NCBI GenBank assembly: GCA_020249775.1
Contig: JADCFA010000021.1
Coordinates: forward strand, 186,001-250,000
Direction of reading: 5' to 3'
Source: Roseomonas sp.
GTDB lineage: Bacteria; Pseudomonadota; Alphaproteobacteria; Acetobacterales; Acetobacteraceae
Length of the DNA stretch: 64,000 nt
Shown: positions 55,074 through 64,000 of the stretch, one piece after another
How positions within the stretch are numbered: position 1 is the first letter of the stretch
How the letters are laid out: every line of letters starts with the position of its first letter
Notes under the pieces: generated by a model
What the model was told of the DNA's origin: nothing
Seen by the model: the letters and a program-made list of their open reading frames with translations, nothing else
The model's database searches: none
Translations under genes and position numbers: made by a program

Positions 55074-56522
55074 TCAACGCGGCAGGGTGCTGGCCCCCAT
55101 CAGGAATTCATCCACGGCGCGCGCGCATTGCCGGCCTTCGCGAATCGCCCAAACCACTAGCGATTGCCCGCGCCGCATATCGCCTGCCGCAAAAACCTTG
55201 GGCACGGATGTCTGATAGGCTTCCGTATCCGCACGCACATTGCCGCGCGCATCCAAAGCAACACCAGAAGTTTCCAGCAACCCAGCCCGACGCGGCCCAA
55301 GAAAGCCCATGGCCAGCAGCACCAGATCGGCCTTCATCTGAAAGCCACTGCCCGCCACTTCGCGCATTTGCATCCGCCCAGCCTCATGCACCCATTCCAC
55401 GCGCACGCAATCAAGCGCGGTCACGCGGCCATTTTCACCCACTGCTTGTTTGGTCAGCACGGCCCAATCACGCGTGCAGCCTTCATAATGCGCCGGCGCG
55501 GTGCGGAGCTTATGCGGCCAATTCGGCCAGGTGAGGCCCTTATTCTCATGCTCCGGCGGCTTCGGCATGATTTCGATTTGCGTGATGGAAGCCGCACCCT
55601 GGCGCGCGGCGGTGCCGATGCAATCAGCCCCCGTATCGCCGCCACCAATCACCACCACATGCTTGCCCTTGGCGGAGATGGTGCCACGCGGCGCGGCGCG
55701 GTCTTCACTATCGCCCGCCACCCGCTTGTTCTGCTGCGTCAGGTAATCCATGGCCGGATAGATGCCGGAAAGATTGCGCCCATCAACTTCCAATTCGCGT
55801 GGCCATTCCGCGCCACCTGACATCACCACCGCATCATAACCCGCCAGCAGCACATCAAAAGGCAATGTGCTGCCCACTTCCGTGCCGGTGCGAAATTCAA
55901 CGCCTTCGGCGGTCATTTGATCCACGCGGCGGTCAATTAGATGCTTTTCCATCTTGAAATCAGGAATGCCGTAGCGGAGCAGACCGCCGATGCGGTCATG
56001 CTTTTCAAACAGCGTCACCGCATGGCCCGCGCGCGCCAATTGCTGTGCAGCCGCCAGCCCCGCCGGGCCGCTGCCCACCACCGCCACGCGCTTGCCGGTT
56101 TTGCGTGCCGGGATTTGCGGCTTGATCCAGCCTTCTTCCCAGCCGCGATCCACAATCGCGCATTCGATGGATTTGATGGTGACCGGCGCTTCAGTCAGGT
56201 TCAGCGTGCAGCTTGCCTCACACGGGGCGGGGCAGATGCGGCCGGTGAATTCCGGGAAATTATTCGTGGAATGGAGCGTTTCCAGCGCCGCCTGCCATTG
56301 ATCCCGATAGACCAGATCATTCCAATCCGGGATCATGTTGTTCACCGGGCAGCCATTATGGCAATACGGAATGCCGCAATTCATGCAGCGCGCCGCCTGC
56401 TTGGTCAGCTCCGCCCCCGGCAGGGGAGTGACGTATTCCTTGTAATTCTTCAGCCGTTCTTCGGGCTTGATATAGCCGCGGTCGGCGCGTTCGAATTCAA
56501 GAAAACCTGTTGCCTTACCCAT
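55074..56522 (-). CDS. gltD: Glutamate synthase (NADPH) small subunit
   Basis: The 482-residue beta subunit takes electrons from NADPH through FAD and passes them via 4Fe-4S clusters to GltB for glutamate formation. Cluster-binding cysteines lie near the N terminus in [30 protein letters not shown] (FAD) begins near 148 and [14 protein letters not shown] (NADPH) near 292. It is 21 bases downstream of gltB in the same operon; the usual gltB-gltD order and length are kept. Confidence 0.97.
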   Translation of the reverse strand: MGKATGFLEFERADRGYIKPEERLKNYKEYVTPLPGAELTKQAARCMNCGIPYCHNGCPVNNMIPDWNDLVYRDQWQAALETLHSTNNFPEFTGRICPAPCEASCTLNLTEAPVTIKSIECAIVDRGWEEGWIKPQIPARKTGKRVAVVGSGPAGLAAAQQLARAGHAVTLFEKHDRIGGLLRYGIPDFKMEKHLIDRRVDQMTAEGVEFRTGTEVGSTLPFDVLLAGYDAVVMSGGAEWPRELEVDGRNLSGIYPAMDYLTQQNKRVAGDSEDRAAPRGTISAKGKHVVVIGGGDTGADCIGTAARQGAASITQIEIMPKPPEHENKGLTWPNWPHKLRTAPAHYEGCTRDWAVLTKQAVGENGRVTALDCVRVEWVHEAGRMQMREVAGSGFQMKADLVLLAMGFLGPRRAGLLETSGVALDARGNVRADTEAYQTSVPKVFAAGDMRRGQSLVVWAIREGRQCARAVDEFLMGASTLPR

Positions 56523-56543
56523 AACGCGATTCCCCTTCGCGGC

Positions 56544-59500
56544 TTATTCGGCCGCAACCGCGTGACCGCCCGCTTGCTCGGCCTTCAGGTCAAGCAAGGC
56601 GCGGCGGTAATCCCGCGGCATCACCTTCACAAAGCGCGGCAGCGCCGCATCCCAATCTTCCAGCAAAGCGCGCGCCCGCGCGCTGCCGGTCATCAGCAAA
56701 TGCCGCTCCACCAGAATACGCAAGCGTTCCGCATCGAAGCGCAGCATATCGCCCATGCCATTGTCGAAAGCGGATGGCGCGCGCTGCTTGGGCCACCCAT
56801 CTTCGCTGGCGTCAGCCGGGCCAATCGCTTCAAGATCCACGATGCTTGTGTTGCACATATCGCGGAAATTGCCGTTGATGTCGTAGACATAGGCAATACC
56901 GCCCGACATGCCGGCGGCGAAATTCCGCCCTGTGGCACCCAGCACCACCACCACGCCGCCGGTCATGTATTCGCAGCCATGATCGCCGCAGCCTTCCACC
57001 ACCGTCACCGCGCCGGAATTGCGCACGGCAAAGCGTTCACCAGCAACACCTTCGAAATAGGCCTCACCAGCAATGGCGCCATAAAGAACAGTGTTGCCTA
57101 CGATGATATTGGCCGAAGGCTCACGCGCCACACTGGCAGGCGGCTTCACCGCAATGCGCCCACCAGACAGACCCTTGCCGACATAGTCATTCGCATCGCC
57201 GGTCAATTCGAGTGAGACACCACGCGCCAGGAAGGCACCGAAGCTGCCACCCGCCGTGCCCTTGAACGCAATGCTGATGGTATCTTCCGGCAAGCCCGCA
57301 TGGCCGTAAAGCTTCGCGACCTCACCCGAGAGCATCGCCCCCGTGGTGCGATTGAGGTTGCTGATGGCCCGTTCAATCCGCACCGGCTGCTGCTTTTCCA
57401 GCGCATCCTTGCTGGCCGCGATCAAATCAACATCCAGGATGTGATCCAAACCATGATCCTGGCTTTCGCAATGATGGATCGCCGCCCCTTCCACCAGCTT
57501 CGGCTGATAGAGAATGCGCGACAGATCAACGCCCTTCGCCTTCCAATGGTCAATCGCGGGACGCATGTTCAACTTATTAACGCGCCCGACCATCTCATCC
57601 ACCGTGCGGAAGCCAAGCTGCGCCATCAATTCGCGCATTTCTTCGGCGACGAAGAAGAAGTAATTGATCACATGCTCAGGCATGCCGGTGAAGCGCGCGC
57701 GCAGCACCGGGTCTTGCGTCGCGATGCCAACCGGGCAGGTGTTCAGATGGCATTTGCGCATCATGATGCAGCCAGCCGCAATCAAGGGCGCGGTGGCGAA
57801 GCCAAATTCATCGGCCCCGAGCAGCGCGCCAATCACCACATCGCGCCCGGTGCGCAAGCCGCCATCCACCTGCACGGCAATACGCCCACGCAGCCCATTC
57901 AGCACCAGGGTTTGCTGCGTCTCCGCCAGCCCAATTTCCCAGGGCGAGCCGGCATGCGTCAGTGATGTCAGCGGCGAAGCCCCCGTGCCACCTTCATAGC
58001 CCGAGATCGTCACATGATCCGCCCGCGCCTTAGAGACGCCCGCCGCAACCGTGCCAACGCCGACTTCAGAAACCAGCTTCACGGAAATCCGCGCGCGCTT
58101 GTTCACATTCTTCAGATCGTGAATGAGCTGCGCCAAATCCTCGATCGAATAGATATCGTGATGCGGCGGCGGCGAAATCAGCCCGACACCTGGCGTGGAA
58201 TGCCGCACGCGGGCGATGTTCTTATCCACCTTATGGCCGGGAAGCTGCCCGCCTTCACCAGGCTTCGCCCCTTGCGCCATCTTGATCTGAATATCATCGG
58301 CATTGACCAGATATTCCGCCGTCACGCCAAAGCGCCCTGATGCCACCTGCTTGATGGCAGAACGCATGGAATCGCCATTCGGCATTGGCGTGAAGCGATC
58401 CGCTTCCTCACCACCCTCACCGGTATTGGAACGCCCACCGATCCGGTTCATGGCAATCGCCAGCGTGGTATGCGCTTCACGGCTGATCGAACCGAAGCTC
58501 ATCGCCCCCGTGGCGAAACGCTTGACGATCTCGCTCGCTGGTTCAACTTCCTCAAGCGGGATCGGTTGTTCGGCGAATTTGAATTCCATCAGGCCGCGAA
58601 TGGTGAGCAAGCGGCGGCTCTGGTCATTGATGGTCTTCGCGAAATCCTTGTAGCGCTCCGCTGAATTGCCGCGCACCGCGTGTTGCAGGTTGGAAACACT
58701 CTCCGGCGTCCAGGCGTGATCCTCACCACGCAGCCGCAGCGCGTAATCTCCCCCCACATCCAACAAATCGCGATAGATCGGATTATCGCCAAAGGCCGCT
58801 TGGTGGCGTTGCACGGCTTCCGCCGCAATTTCGGCAATGCCCGCGCCTTCAATCGTGGTTGCGGTGCCGGTGAAGTATTTTTCGACGAAGCCGCTGGCAA
58901 GCCCAACCGCATCGAAGATTTGCGCGCCGCAATAGGATTGATAGGTGCTGATGCCCATCTTGGACATCACCTTCATCACGCCCTTGCCAATCGCCTTGAT
59001 GAAGTTCTTCTGCACCTCATAAGGCTTCAGCTTCATATCCACGCGTTGGCGGATTTGTTCCAGCGTTTCAAAGGCAAGATAGGGGTTCACCGCTTCCGCG
59101 CCATAGCCAGCCAGCACGCAGAAATGATGCACCTGTCGCGCCTCACCGGTTTCCACCACAAGCCCGGTGGAAGTCCGCAAGCCCTGGCGGATCAGATGAT
59201 GATGCACCGCAGCCGTCGCCAGCAAGGACGGAATGGCAATGCGGTCGGCGGAGACCGCACGGTCAGACAGCACCAGAATGTTATGCCCGGCCAGCACCGC
59301 TTCCGTCGCGGCGGAGCAGAGCTTATCCAGCGCCGGCGCCAACCCATCAGCACCATCCTTGGCGGGCCAGGTGGCGTCCAGCGTCTGCGTGCGGAAGGCA
59401 TCGCCCGCCAGCGCCTTGATGCCGCGGATTTTCGCCAGATCCTCATTGGTCAGAATCGGTTGCGCCACTTCCAACCGGTAGTGATGGCCGGCCTGCCGCC

Positions 59501-61181
59501 CGAGCAGATTGGGCCGCGGCCCGATCATGGACACGAGCGACATCACCAATTCCTCGCGGATCGGGTCAATTGGCGGATTGGTGACCTGCGCGAAATTCTG
59601 CTTGAAGTAATGGAACAGCAGCTTGGATTTATTGGACAGCACCGCAAGCGGCGTATCGGTTCCCATGGAACCGACCGGGTCATCCCCGTCACGCCCCATG
59701 GGTTCCAGGAAGAAATTGAGGTCTTCCTGCGTATAGCCGAAAGCCTGCTGATCACGCAGCAAGCCCTTCGCATCCTGCGTGCGCTCCATCGGCATTTCCG
59801 CGGGCACGCCAGGCAGTTCTTCCAGCTTGAACTGCGTGTTCTTCAGCCATTCGGCGTAAGGATGTTCGCTGGCAAGCTTCTGCTTGATTTCGCCGTCATC
59901 AATGATGCGCCCTGCATCCAGATCAATCAGCAGCATGCGGCCAGGTTGCAGGCGCCATTTGTGGCGAATGCTCTCTTCCGGGATCGGCAGCACGCCCACT
60001 TCGGATGCCAATACCACCTTGTCATCATTGGTAATGATGTAACGCGCCGGGCGCAGCCCGTTGCGGTCAAGGGTCGCGCCAATCTGGCGGCCATCAGTGA
60101 AAGCAATCGCCGCCGGCCCATCCCAGGGTTCCATCAGCGCCGCGTGATATTCATAGAAAGCGCGCCGTTCGGGGTCCATCAGCGGATTGCCCGCCCAGGC
60201 TTCCGGGATCAGCATCATCATTGCATGGGAAAGCGAATAGCCACCGGCCACCAGGATTTCCAGGGCATTATCAATGCAGGCGGTATCCGATTGGCCGTGC
60301 GGTATCAGCGGCCACATCTTGTCCAGATCCGGCCCCAGCAATGGAGAAGACATGGACCCGCGCCGCGCATACATCCAATTCACATTGCCGCGCACGGTAT
60401 TGATTTCGCCGTTATGCGCCAGAAAGCGATAAGGATGCGCCAGCTTCCAGGATGGGAAGGTATTGGTGGAAAAGCGCTGATGCACCAAGGCGAGCGCGCT
60501 TTCCGTCAGCGGATTGCGCAGATCATCATAGAAGCTGCCGACCTGCCCGGCGAGCAAGAGCCCTTTGTAAACAACGGTGCGGGTCGAAAAGGACGGCATG
60601 TACAAATCAGCACTCGCCGGCAGCCCCTTGGCGGTGGCCAATTCGCGGAATTTGTTCAGCGCCTGCTTGCGGATGGTCAGGATCTTACGCTCAAACGCGT
60701 CCTGATCCTTGATGCTGTCGCTGGCGCCAATGATCGCCTGGCGGATCACCGGCATGCTGGCGATCACCGCCTTGCCCAGGCCATCCAAGGTGGTCGGCAC
60801 ATCGCGCCAGCCAACCAGGGTTTGCCGTTCGGCAGCGACATAGCCTTCAATGCTTTGGATCGCGACCGCGCGAGAAGCCTCATCCTGCGGCAGGAAGCAC
60901 ATGGCAACGGCGTAGCGGCCCGGCGCCGGCAGGGTCTTGCCCTGGCTTTCGGCCCAATGGCGCAGCAGCTTATCGGGCATTTGGATCAGGCAGCCCGCGC
61001 CATCGCCCATCAGCGGGTCAGCGCCCACCGCGCCGCGGTGGTCCAGATTGACCAGGATTTGCAGGCCTTGGCGGATGATATCATTCGACTTTCGGCCCTT
61101 GATATCCGCGATGAAGCCAACGCCGCAGGCGTCATGCTCGTTCCGGGGATCATAAAGACCTTGCGCTTCGGGCAGTCCCAT
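56544..61181 (-). CDS. gltB: Glutamate synthase (NADPH) large subunit
   Basis: A 1545-residue alpha subunit. After an 18-residue propeptide comes catalytic C19 (DACGVGF), which becomes the N-terminal nucleophile of the glutaminase domain. The central and FMN-binding synthase domains follow. The 3Fe-4S ligands are in [15 protein letters not shown] near 1140-1150. The C-terminal beta-helix domain ends the chain. Ammonia from glutamine is channelled to 2-oxoglutarate to make glutamate. A very long antisense frame on the plus strand over this gene is a high-GC artefact. Confidence 0.98.
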   Translation of the reverse strand: MGLPEAQGLYDPRNEHDACGVGFIADIKGRKSNDIIRQGLQILVNLDHRGAVGADPLMGDGAGCLIQMPDKLLRHWAESQGKTLPAPGRYAVAMCFLPQDEASRAVAIQSIEGYVAAERQTLVGWRDVPTTLDGLGKAVIASMPVIRQAIIGASDSIKDQDAFERKILTIRKQALNKFRELATAKGLPASADLYMPSFSTRTVVYKGLLLAGQVGSFYDDLRNPLTESALALVHQRFSTNTFPSWKLAHPYRFLAHNGEINTVRGNVNWMYARRGSMSSPLLGPDLDKMWPLIPHGQSDTACIDNALEILVAGGYSLSHAMMMLIPEAWAGNPLMDPERRAFYEYHAALMEPWDGPAAIAFTDGRQIGATLDRNGLRPARYIITNDDKVVLASEVGVLPIPEESIRHKWRLQPGRMLLIDLDAGRIIDDGEIKQKLASEHPYAEWLKNTQFKLEELPGVPAEMPMERTQDAKGLLRDQQAFGYTQEDLNFFLEPMGRDGDDPVGSMGTDTPLAVLSNKSKLLFHYFKQNFAQVTNPPIDPIREELVMSLVSMIGPRPNLLGRQAGHHYRLEVAQPILTNEDLAKIRGIKALAGDAFRTQTLDATWPAKDGADGLAPALDKLCSAATEAVLAGHNILVLSDRAVSADRIAIPSLLATAAVHHHLIRQGLRTSTGLVVETGEARQVHHFCVLAGYGAEAVNPYLAFETLEQIRQRVDMKLKPYEVQKNFIKAIGKGVMKVMSKMGISTYQSYCGAQIFDAVGLASGFVEKYFTGTATTIEGAGIAEIAAEAVQRHQAAFGDNPIYRDLLDVGGDYALRLRGEDHAWTPESVSNLQHAVRGNSAERYKDFAKTINDQSRRLLTIRGLMEFKFAEQPIPLEEVEPASEIVKRFATGAMSFGSISREAHTTLAIAMNRIGGRSNTGEGGEEADRFTPMPNGDSMRSAIKQVASGRFGVTAEYLVNADDIQIKMAQGAKPGEGGQLPGHKVDKNIARVRHSTPGVGLISPPPHHDIYSIEDLAQLIHDLKNVNKRARISVKLVSEVGVGTVAAGVSKARADHVTISGYEGGTGASPLTSLTHAGSPWEIGLAETQQTLVLNGLRGRIAVQVDGGLRTGRDVVIGALLGADEFGFATAPLIAAGCIMMRKCHLNTCPVGIATQDPVLRARFTGMPEHVINYFFFVAEEMRELMAQLGFRTVDEMVGRVNKLNMRPAIDHWKAKGVDLSRILYQPKLVEGAAIHHCESQDHGLDHILDVDLIAASKDALEKQQPVRIERAISNLNRTTGAMLSGEVAKLYGHAGLPEDTISIAFKGTAGGSFGAFLARGVSLELTGDANDYVGKGLSGGRIAVKPPASVAREPSANIIVGNTVLYGAIAGEAYFEGVAGERFAVRNSGAVTVVEGCGDHGCEYMTGGVVVVLGATGRNFAAGMSGGIAYVYDINGNFRDMCNTSIVDLEAIGPADASEDGWPKQRAPSAFDNGMGDMLRFDAERLRILVERHLLMTGSARARALLEDWDAALPRFVKVMPRDYRRALLDLKAEQAGGHAVAAE

Positions 61182-61368
61182 ATCTTTCGCTCTTCAATGC
61201 TCTGCCGGGGTCAATACCCCTGATCTACCCCCAAAACCGGGGCGAAGGGGGGTCTTTAATTGAAGGTTGCGCTTTGCGCCAGCAGGGCTTTGTGGATTTT
61301 CCAGGCCCCCGCGTCAGGGGGGACCTTTTCCCTTGACGCCACCCGCGCCGGGGCGGAAAGCTTCCCGC

Positions 61369-61839
61369 ATGGACAAGATCACCGCCGCCCTTAGGGCGAA
61401 TCGCATCGTGCGCGCCGCCATGCGCCATTGCGCGCTGGCGGGCTGGGCACCCGTGGCGCAAATGCCGCTGCCTGATAGCCGCCGCCCCGATATCATTGCG
61501 CTCACTGAAGATGGCAGCTTTGTTGCCATTGAGGTGAAATCCAACGCCGAGGATTTTACCTCGGATGAGAAATGGCAGGAATATCGCGATTGGTGCGACC
61601 AGCTCTATTTCGCCGTGGATGTGGATTTCCCGCGTGAAGTTCTGCCGGAAGATGTCGGCTTAATGGTGACGGATCGGCTGGAAGTCGCAGTCGTCCGCGA
61701 AGCGCCCTATATGCGCCTGTCTCCGCCGCGGCGCCGCGCATTGCTGCACCGCTTCGCCGTGCTGGCCGCCGGCCGCCTGGCAGCCCTGCAAGACCCGGAT
61801 GCAGCGCGGGAAGTCAATGCCGCGCTCAAGTTGGAGTAG
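61369..61839 (+). CDS. mmcB: MmcB family DNA repair protein
   Basis: A 156-residue protein with a restriction-endonuclease-like core: RRPDIIALTEDGSFVAIEVKSNAEDF holds the D...ExK pattern. It continues with DEKWQEYRDWCDQLYFAVD and PREVLPEDVGLMV. In Caulobacter, MmcB is a damage-inducible alphaproteobacterial DNA repair protein. The start at 61369 is where the family begins; upstream codons are open. I see no LexA-type GTTC-N7-GTTC box in the 190 bases before it. Divergent from gltB. Confidence 0.88.
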   Translation: MDKITAALRANRIVRAAMRHCALAGWAPVAQMPLPDSRRPDIIALTEDGSFVAIEVKSNAEDFTSDEKWQEYRDWCDQLYFAVDVDFPREVLPEDVGLMVTDRLEVAVVREAPYMRLSPPRRRALLHRFAVLAAGRLAALQDPDAAREVNAALKLE

Positions 61840-61845
61840 GCTTTT

Positions 61846-63318
61846 TCACCCCTTCATCCGCGCGACGGTCGCGGTGGTGCTATTGCCCGGCAGCAATTCG
61901 GCCAGCCGTACCTGCCCGCCATAGCCCTGCACAATCTCTGCCCCCACCACGGTTTCCACCGTGTAATCGGCGCCCTTCACCAGGACTTCGGGCTGAAACA
62001 GGCGGATCAATTCAAGCGGCGTATCGTCATCGAACAAGGTCACGCAATCCACGGTGGCGAGTGATGCCAGCACAGCGGCACGCGCGGCCTCATTCTGAAT
62101 CGGCCGAGTTGGCCCCTTCAGGCGCTTCACGCTGTCATCGCTATTGAGGCCCACCACCAGCCGATCGCACCAGGACCGCGCCTGTTCCAGCAAATGCACA
62201 TGGCCGGGATGCAGCAGATCAAAGCAGCCATTGGTGAAGCCCACGCGCCAGCCGCGCCGGCGCCAGCGTTCCACCTGTTCCAAGGCGGCAGACCGCGACA
62301 TCACCTTGCGCAGCGCGCCGCGTTCTGGGCCGAGTGCTTCCAGGATTTCCTCTTCCCGCGTGACCGCGGTGCCAACCTTGGCCACCGCAATGCCGGCGGC
62401 GATATTGGCCAGCCGCACCGCCACCGCCAGCGGCAGCTTGGCGCCAAGCCCGGCGGCGATGGTGGCCACCACCGTATCGCCCGCGCCGGAGACATCCTGC
62501 ACCTCCGCCGCTTCGGCGGGGAAATGGTGCAGCTTGTCGCCGTCCAACAGCGTCATGCCATCTTCGCTGCGCGTCACCAGCACGGCGCCAAAGCCATACG
62601 CATCGCGCAGCGCGCGCAAGGCAGCGATGATGTTTTCTTCCGTGTCCACCGGCATGCCGGTCGCTTCCGCAAGCTCCGCGCGGTTCGGCGTCACCAGATC
62701 GGCCCCGGCATAGCGGCTGTAATCTCGCCCCTTGGGGTCCACCACCACGCGCCGCCCGGCGGATCGCGCCGCCTGGATCAGCCGCGCCGCCGTGTCGCCG
62801 GCCAGCACGCCCTTGCCGTAATCGGATAGCACCATCACCGTGGTGGCGGCGGCGGCATCGCCGGCAATCCGCACCAGCCGATCAGCAAGGCGCGGTTGGA
62901 TCGGCGCCACCTGTTCATGATCCGCGCGCAGCATGTGCTGGCCATTGGCCAGAAAACGCGTCTTGGTCGTGGTCGAGCGCCCGCCCTGCACCAGCAACCA
63001 TGGCTCGACCCCCGGCTGCCCGCCGATCAGGCCGGTCAGGTCACTGCCGGCCTGATCATCGCCCACCACAGATACAAAGGCCACTGCCGCGCCAAGCGCG
63101 GTCAGGTTACGCACCACATTACCGGCACCGCCAGGCATGGCGATTTCGCGTTCCACGGTCAGCACCGGCACTGGCGCTTCAGGGCTGATGCGCTGAGCCC
63201 GGCCATAAACATAGCGATCCAGCATGGCATCGCCCACCACCAGCGCCGAAGCGCGGCGGAGCTGGCGCGCAGCAGCCATCAATTCAGCGATGGGAATTTC
63301 AACCAATGGCCGGTCCAT
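61846..63318 (-). CDS. hldE: Bifunctional heptose-7-phosphate kinase / heptose-1-phosphate adenylyltransferase
   Basis: A 490-residue fusion for ADP-heptose synthesis, the precursor of the LPS inner core. The N-terminal PfkB/ribokinase-like kinase (about 20-330) has PGGAGNVVRNL and catalytic DVSGAGDTV. The C-terminal nucleotidyltransferase (about 355-490) has FTNGCFDLLHPGHVHLL with the HxGH motif. Both halves appear complete. It is convergent with mmcB, whose stop is 6 bases away, and follows pmbA on the minus strand. Confidence 0.96.
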   Translation of the reverse strand: MDRPLVEIPIAELMAAARQLRRASALVVGDAMLDRYVYGRAQRISPEAPVPVLTVEREIAMPGGAGNVVRNLTALGAAVAFVSVVGDDQAGSDLTGLIGGQPGVEPWLLVQGGRSTTTKTRFLANGQHMLRADHEQVAPIQPRLADRLVRIAGDAAAATTVMVLSDYGKGVLAGDTAARLIQAARSAGRRVVVDPKGRDYSRYAGADLVTPNRAELAEATGMPVDTEENIIAALRALRDAYGFGAVLVTRSEDGMTLLDGDKLHHFPAEAAEVQDVSGAGDTVVATIAAGLGAKLPLAVAVRLANIAAGIAVAKVGTAVTREEEILEALGPERGALRKVMSRSAALEQVERWRRRGWRVGFTNGCFDLLHPGHVHLLEQARSWCDRLVVGLNSDDSVKRLKGPTRPIQNEAARAAVLASLATVDCVTLFDDDTPLELIRLFQPEVLVKGADYTVETVVGAEIVQGYGGQVRLAELLPGNSTTATVARMKG

Positions 63319-63387
63319 GCGGGGCGCCCCTTTGCAATATTTGCGTAACCCAGGCGCCGGGTCGGGCGCAAGCGGGGTGGCCTAGTC

Positions 63388-63999
63388 TCAAGCCCCCGCC
63401 AGGGTCAGCCCCTCAATCCGAAGGGTCGGGCAATCCGTCCCGCGCCGGAACTCCAGATCGTCGGCGGCGGTCATGTTCAGCAACATCTGCTTCAGATTGC
63501 CAGCGATGGTGATTTCACTCACCGCTTCCGCCAGCACCCCGTCCCGGATCATGAAGCCCGCCGCGCCGCGGCTGTAATCGCCGGTCACGCCATTTACCCC
63601 CATGCCGGTCAATTCGGTAATGTAGAGCCCTTCCTTGATATCGGCCATCAGCGCCATGGGGCTCAGCTTGCCCGGAGTGAGCCAAAGATTGCTCTGTGCC
63701 GGGCCGGGGGGGCCGCCCGTACCGCGGCTGGCATGGCCGGTGGAAGCCAGGCCCAATTGCCGGGCGCTGCGCCAATCCATGATCCAACTGGTCAGCAGGC
63801 CATCCTGCACCAGGGCGCGGGGCGCGCCGGGCATGCCTTCCCCATCAAAGGGCCGGGAACGCAGGCCACGCTTGCGCGTTGGGTCATCATGCACCGTCAT
63901 TCCTGCGGGCAGGATTTGTTGGCCCATGGCATCCTTGAAGAAAGACGTTCCCCGCGCCACCGCCGCGCCACTGATGGCGCCGATCAAATGCCCAAGCAT
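63388..63999 (-). CDS. pmbA: PmbA/TldE metalloprotease-family subunit, C-terminal part (cut by window end)
   Basis: Only the last 203 or so codons are in the window; the gene continues beyond 64000. The segment shows GTSFFKDAMGQQILP, then DGEGMPGAPRALVQDGLLTSWIMD and GVNGVTGDYSRGAAGFMI, with the C-terminal GNLKQML and GLTLAGA typical of TldE/PmbA. TldD and TldE form a heterodimeric protease acting on antitoxins and RiPP precursors; TldE itself lacks the metal site. Confidence 0.9.
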   Translation of the reverse strand: MLGHLIGAISGAAVARGTSFFKDAMGQQILPAGMTVHDDPTRKRGLRSRPFDGEGMPGAPRALVQDGLLTSWIMDWRSARQLGLASTGHASRGTGGPPGPAQSNLWLTPGKLSPMALMADIKEGLYITELTGMGVNGVTGDYSRGAAGFMIRDGVLAEAVSEITIAGNLKQMLLNMTAADDLEFRRGTDCPTLRIEGLTLAGA

Positions 64000-64000
64000 G

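Noticed and set aside
58680..61223. An 847-codon plus-strand open frame opposite gltB
   Set aside because: It mirrors gltB codon by codon, has no family pattern and is the usual by-product of high GC at third positions. gltB is unambiguous.
61182..61368. SOS (LexA) box upstream of mmcB
   Set aside because: No GTTC-N7-GTTC arrangement was found in the interval.
1..64000. CRISPR arrays, tRNA/rRNA genes, riboswitches
   Set aside because: No spaced direct repeats, cloverleaf-like sequences or known aptamer cores were seen on reading through the window.

Overview
The window reads as one chromosomal stretch of a high-GC alphaproteobacterium. The best fit is Acetobacteraceae (Roseomonas-like), inferred from the divergent tlpA | argH-lptM-lysA-DUF4175 block, the orphan Bug/TctC-type binding proteins, the abundant acyl-CoA catabolism and the PE-synthesis pair psd-pssA. 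No rRNA, tRNA, CRISPR array, prophage or intact insertion sequence was recognised. Nearly all of the sequence is ordinary, tightly packed chromosome with ATGA start/stop overlaps inside operons.

Layout. 1-3.4 kb: phosphatidylethanolamine operon (psd, pssA, a CX5R phosphatase, then a PhyH-type dioxygenase), and a small unknown gene whose 3' end overlaps a convergent LysM protein. 5-8 kb: copper module (copA, cueR, copZ) with a clear CueR-type operator that runs almost into the copA start. 8-12 kb: secreted trypsin-like protease, a methyltransferase, a SpoIIAA-like protein and TlpA. 11.3-16.8 kb: argH, lptM, lysA and a long DUF4175/TIGR02302 membrane protein. 16.8-19.1 kb: an AT-rich islet with a methyltransferase and a fatty-acid desaturase, probably acquired. 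19.1-23.3 kb: a decaying sulfatase locus. It has an intact HAD protein and an intact formylglycine-generating enzyme, but the arylsulfatase between them has two in-frame TAGs, one frameshift and a lost start codon, and the neighbouring LysR regulator is internally deleted. 23.6-30.8 kb: housekeeping and small genes (flavin reductase, EamA transporter, FAD oxidoreductase, fumarase, DUF2798, DUF1272, RidA, VOC, RHH, rhomboid). 30.8-34.1 kb: racemase/CoA-transferase, acyl-CoA dehydrogenase and Bug protein. 34.2-39.9 kb: acyl-CoA synthetase, lytic transglycosylase-SPOR lipoprotein, DsrE, MoeB and a DUF4010 protein. 40.1-48.9 kb: a nine-gene acyl-CoA catabolic operon. 48.9-54.8 kb: an LTA-synthase-like enzyme, a PEP-mutase-family lyase, an amidohydrolase, an MFS transporter and a second Bug protein. 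55-64 kb: gltD, gltB, mmcB, hldE and the 3' part of pmbA/tldE.

The most unusual signal not explained by genes is a dispersed, structured, intergenic repeat (9073, 40014 and a double copy at 53500). Its three full copies share a nested two-helix fold, and one outer base pair changes C-G to T-A in a compensatory way. One copy is followed by a 16-bp-arm hairpin that runs into the start region of the ADP-forming acyl-CoA synthetase gene. The sulfatase locus, where the maturase survives its broken substrate, and the CueR box that nearly touches copA are the other points worth checking.
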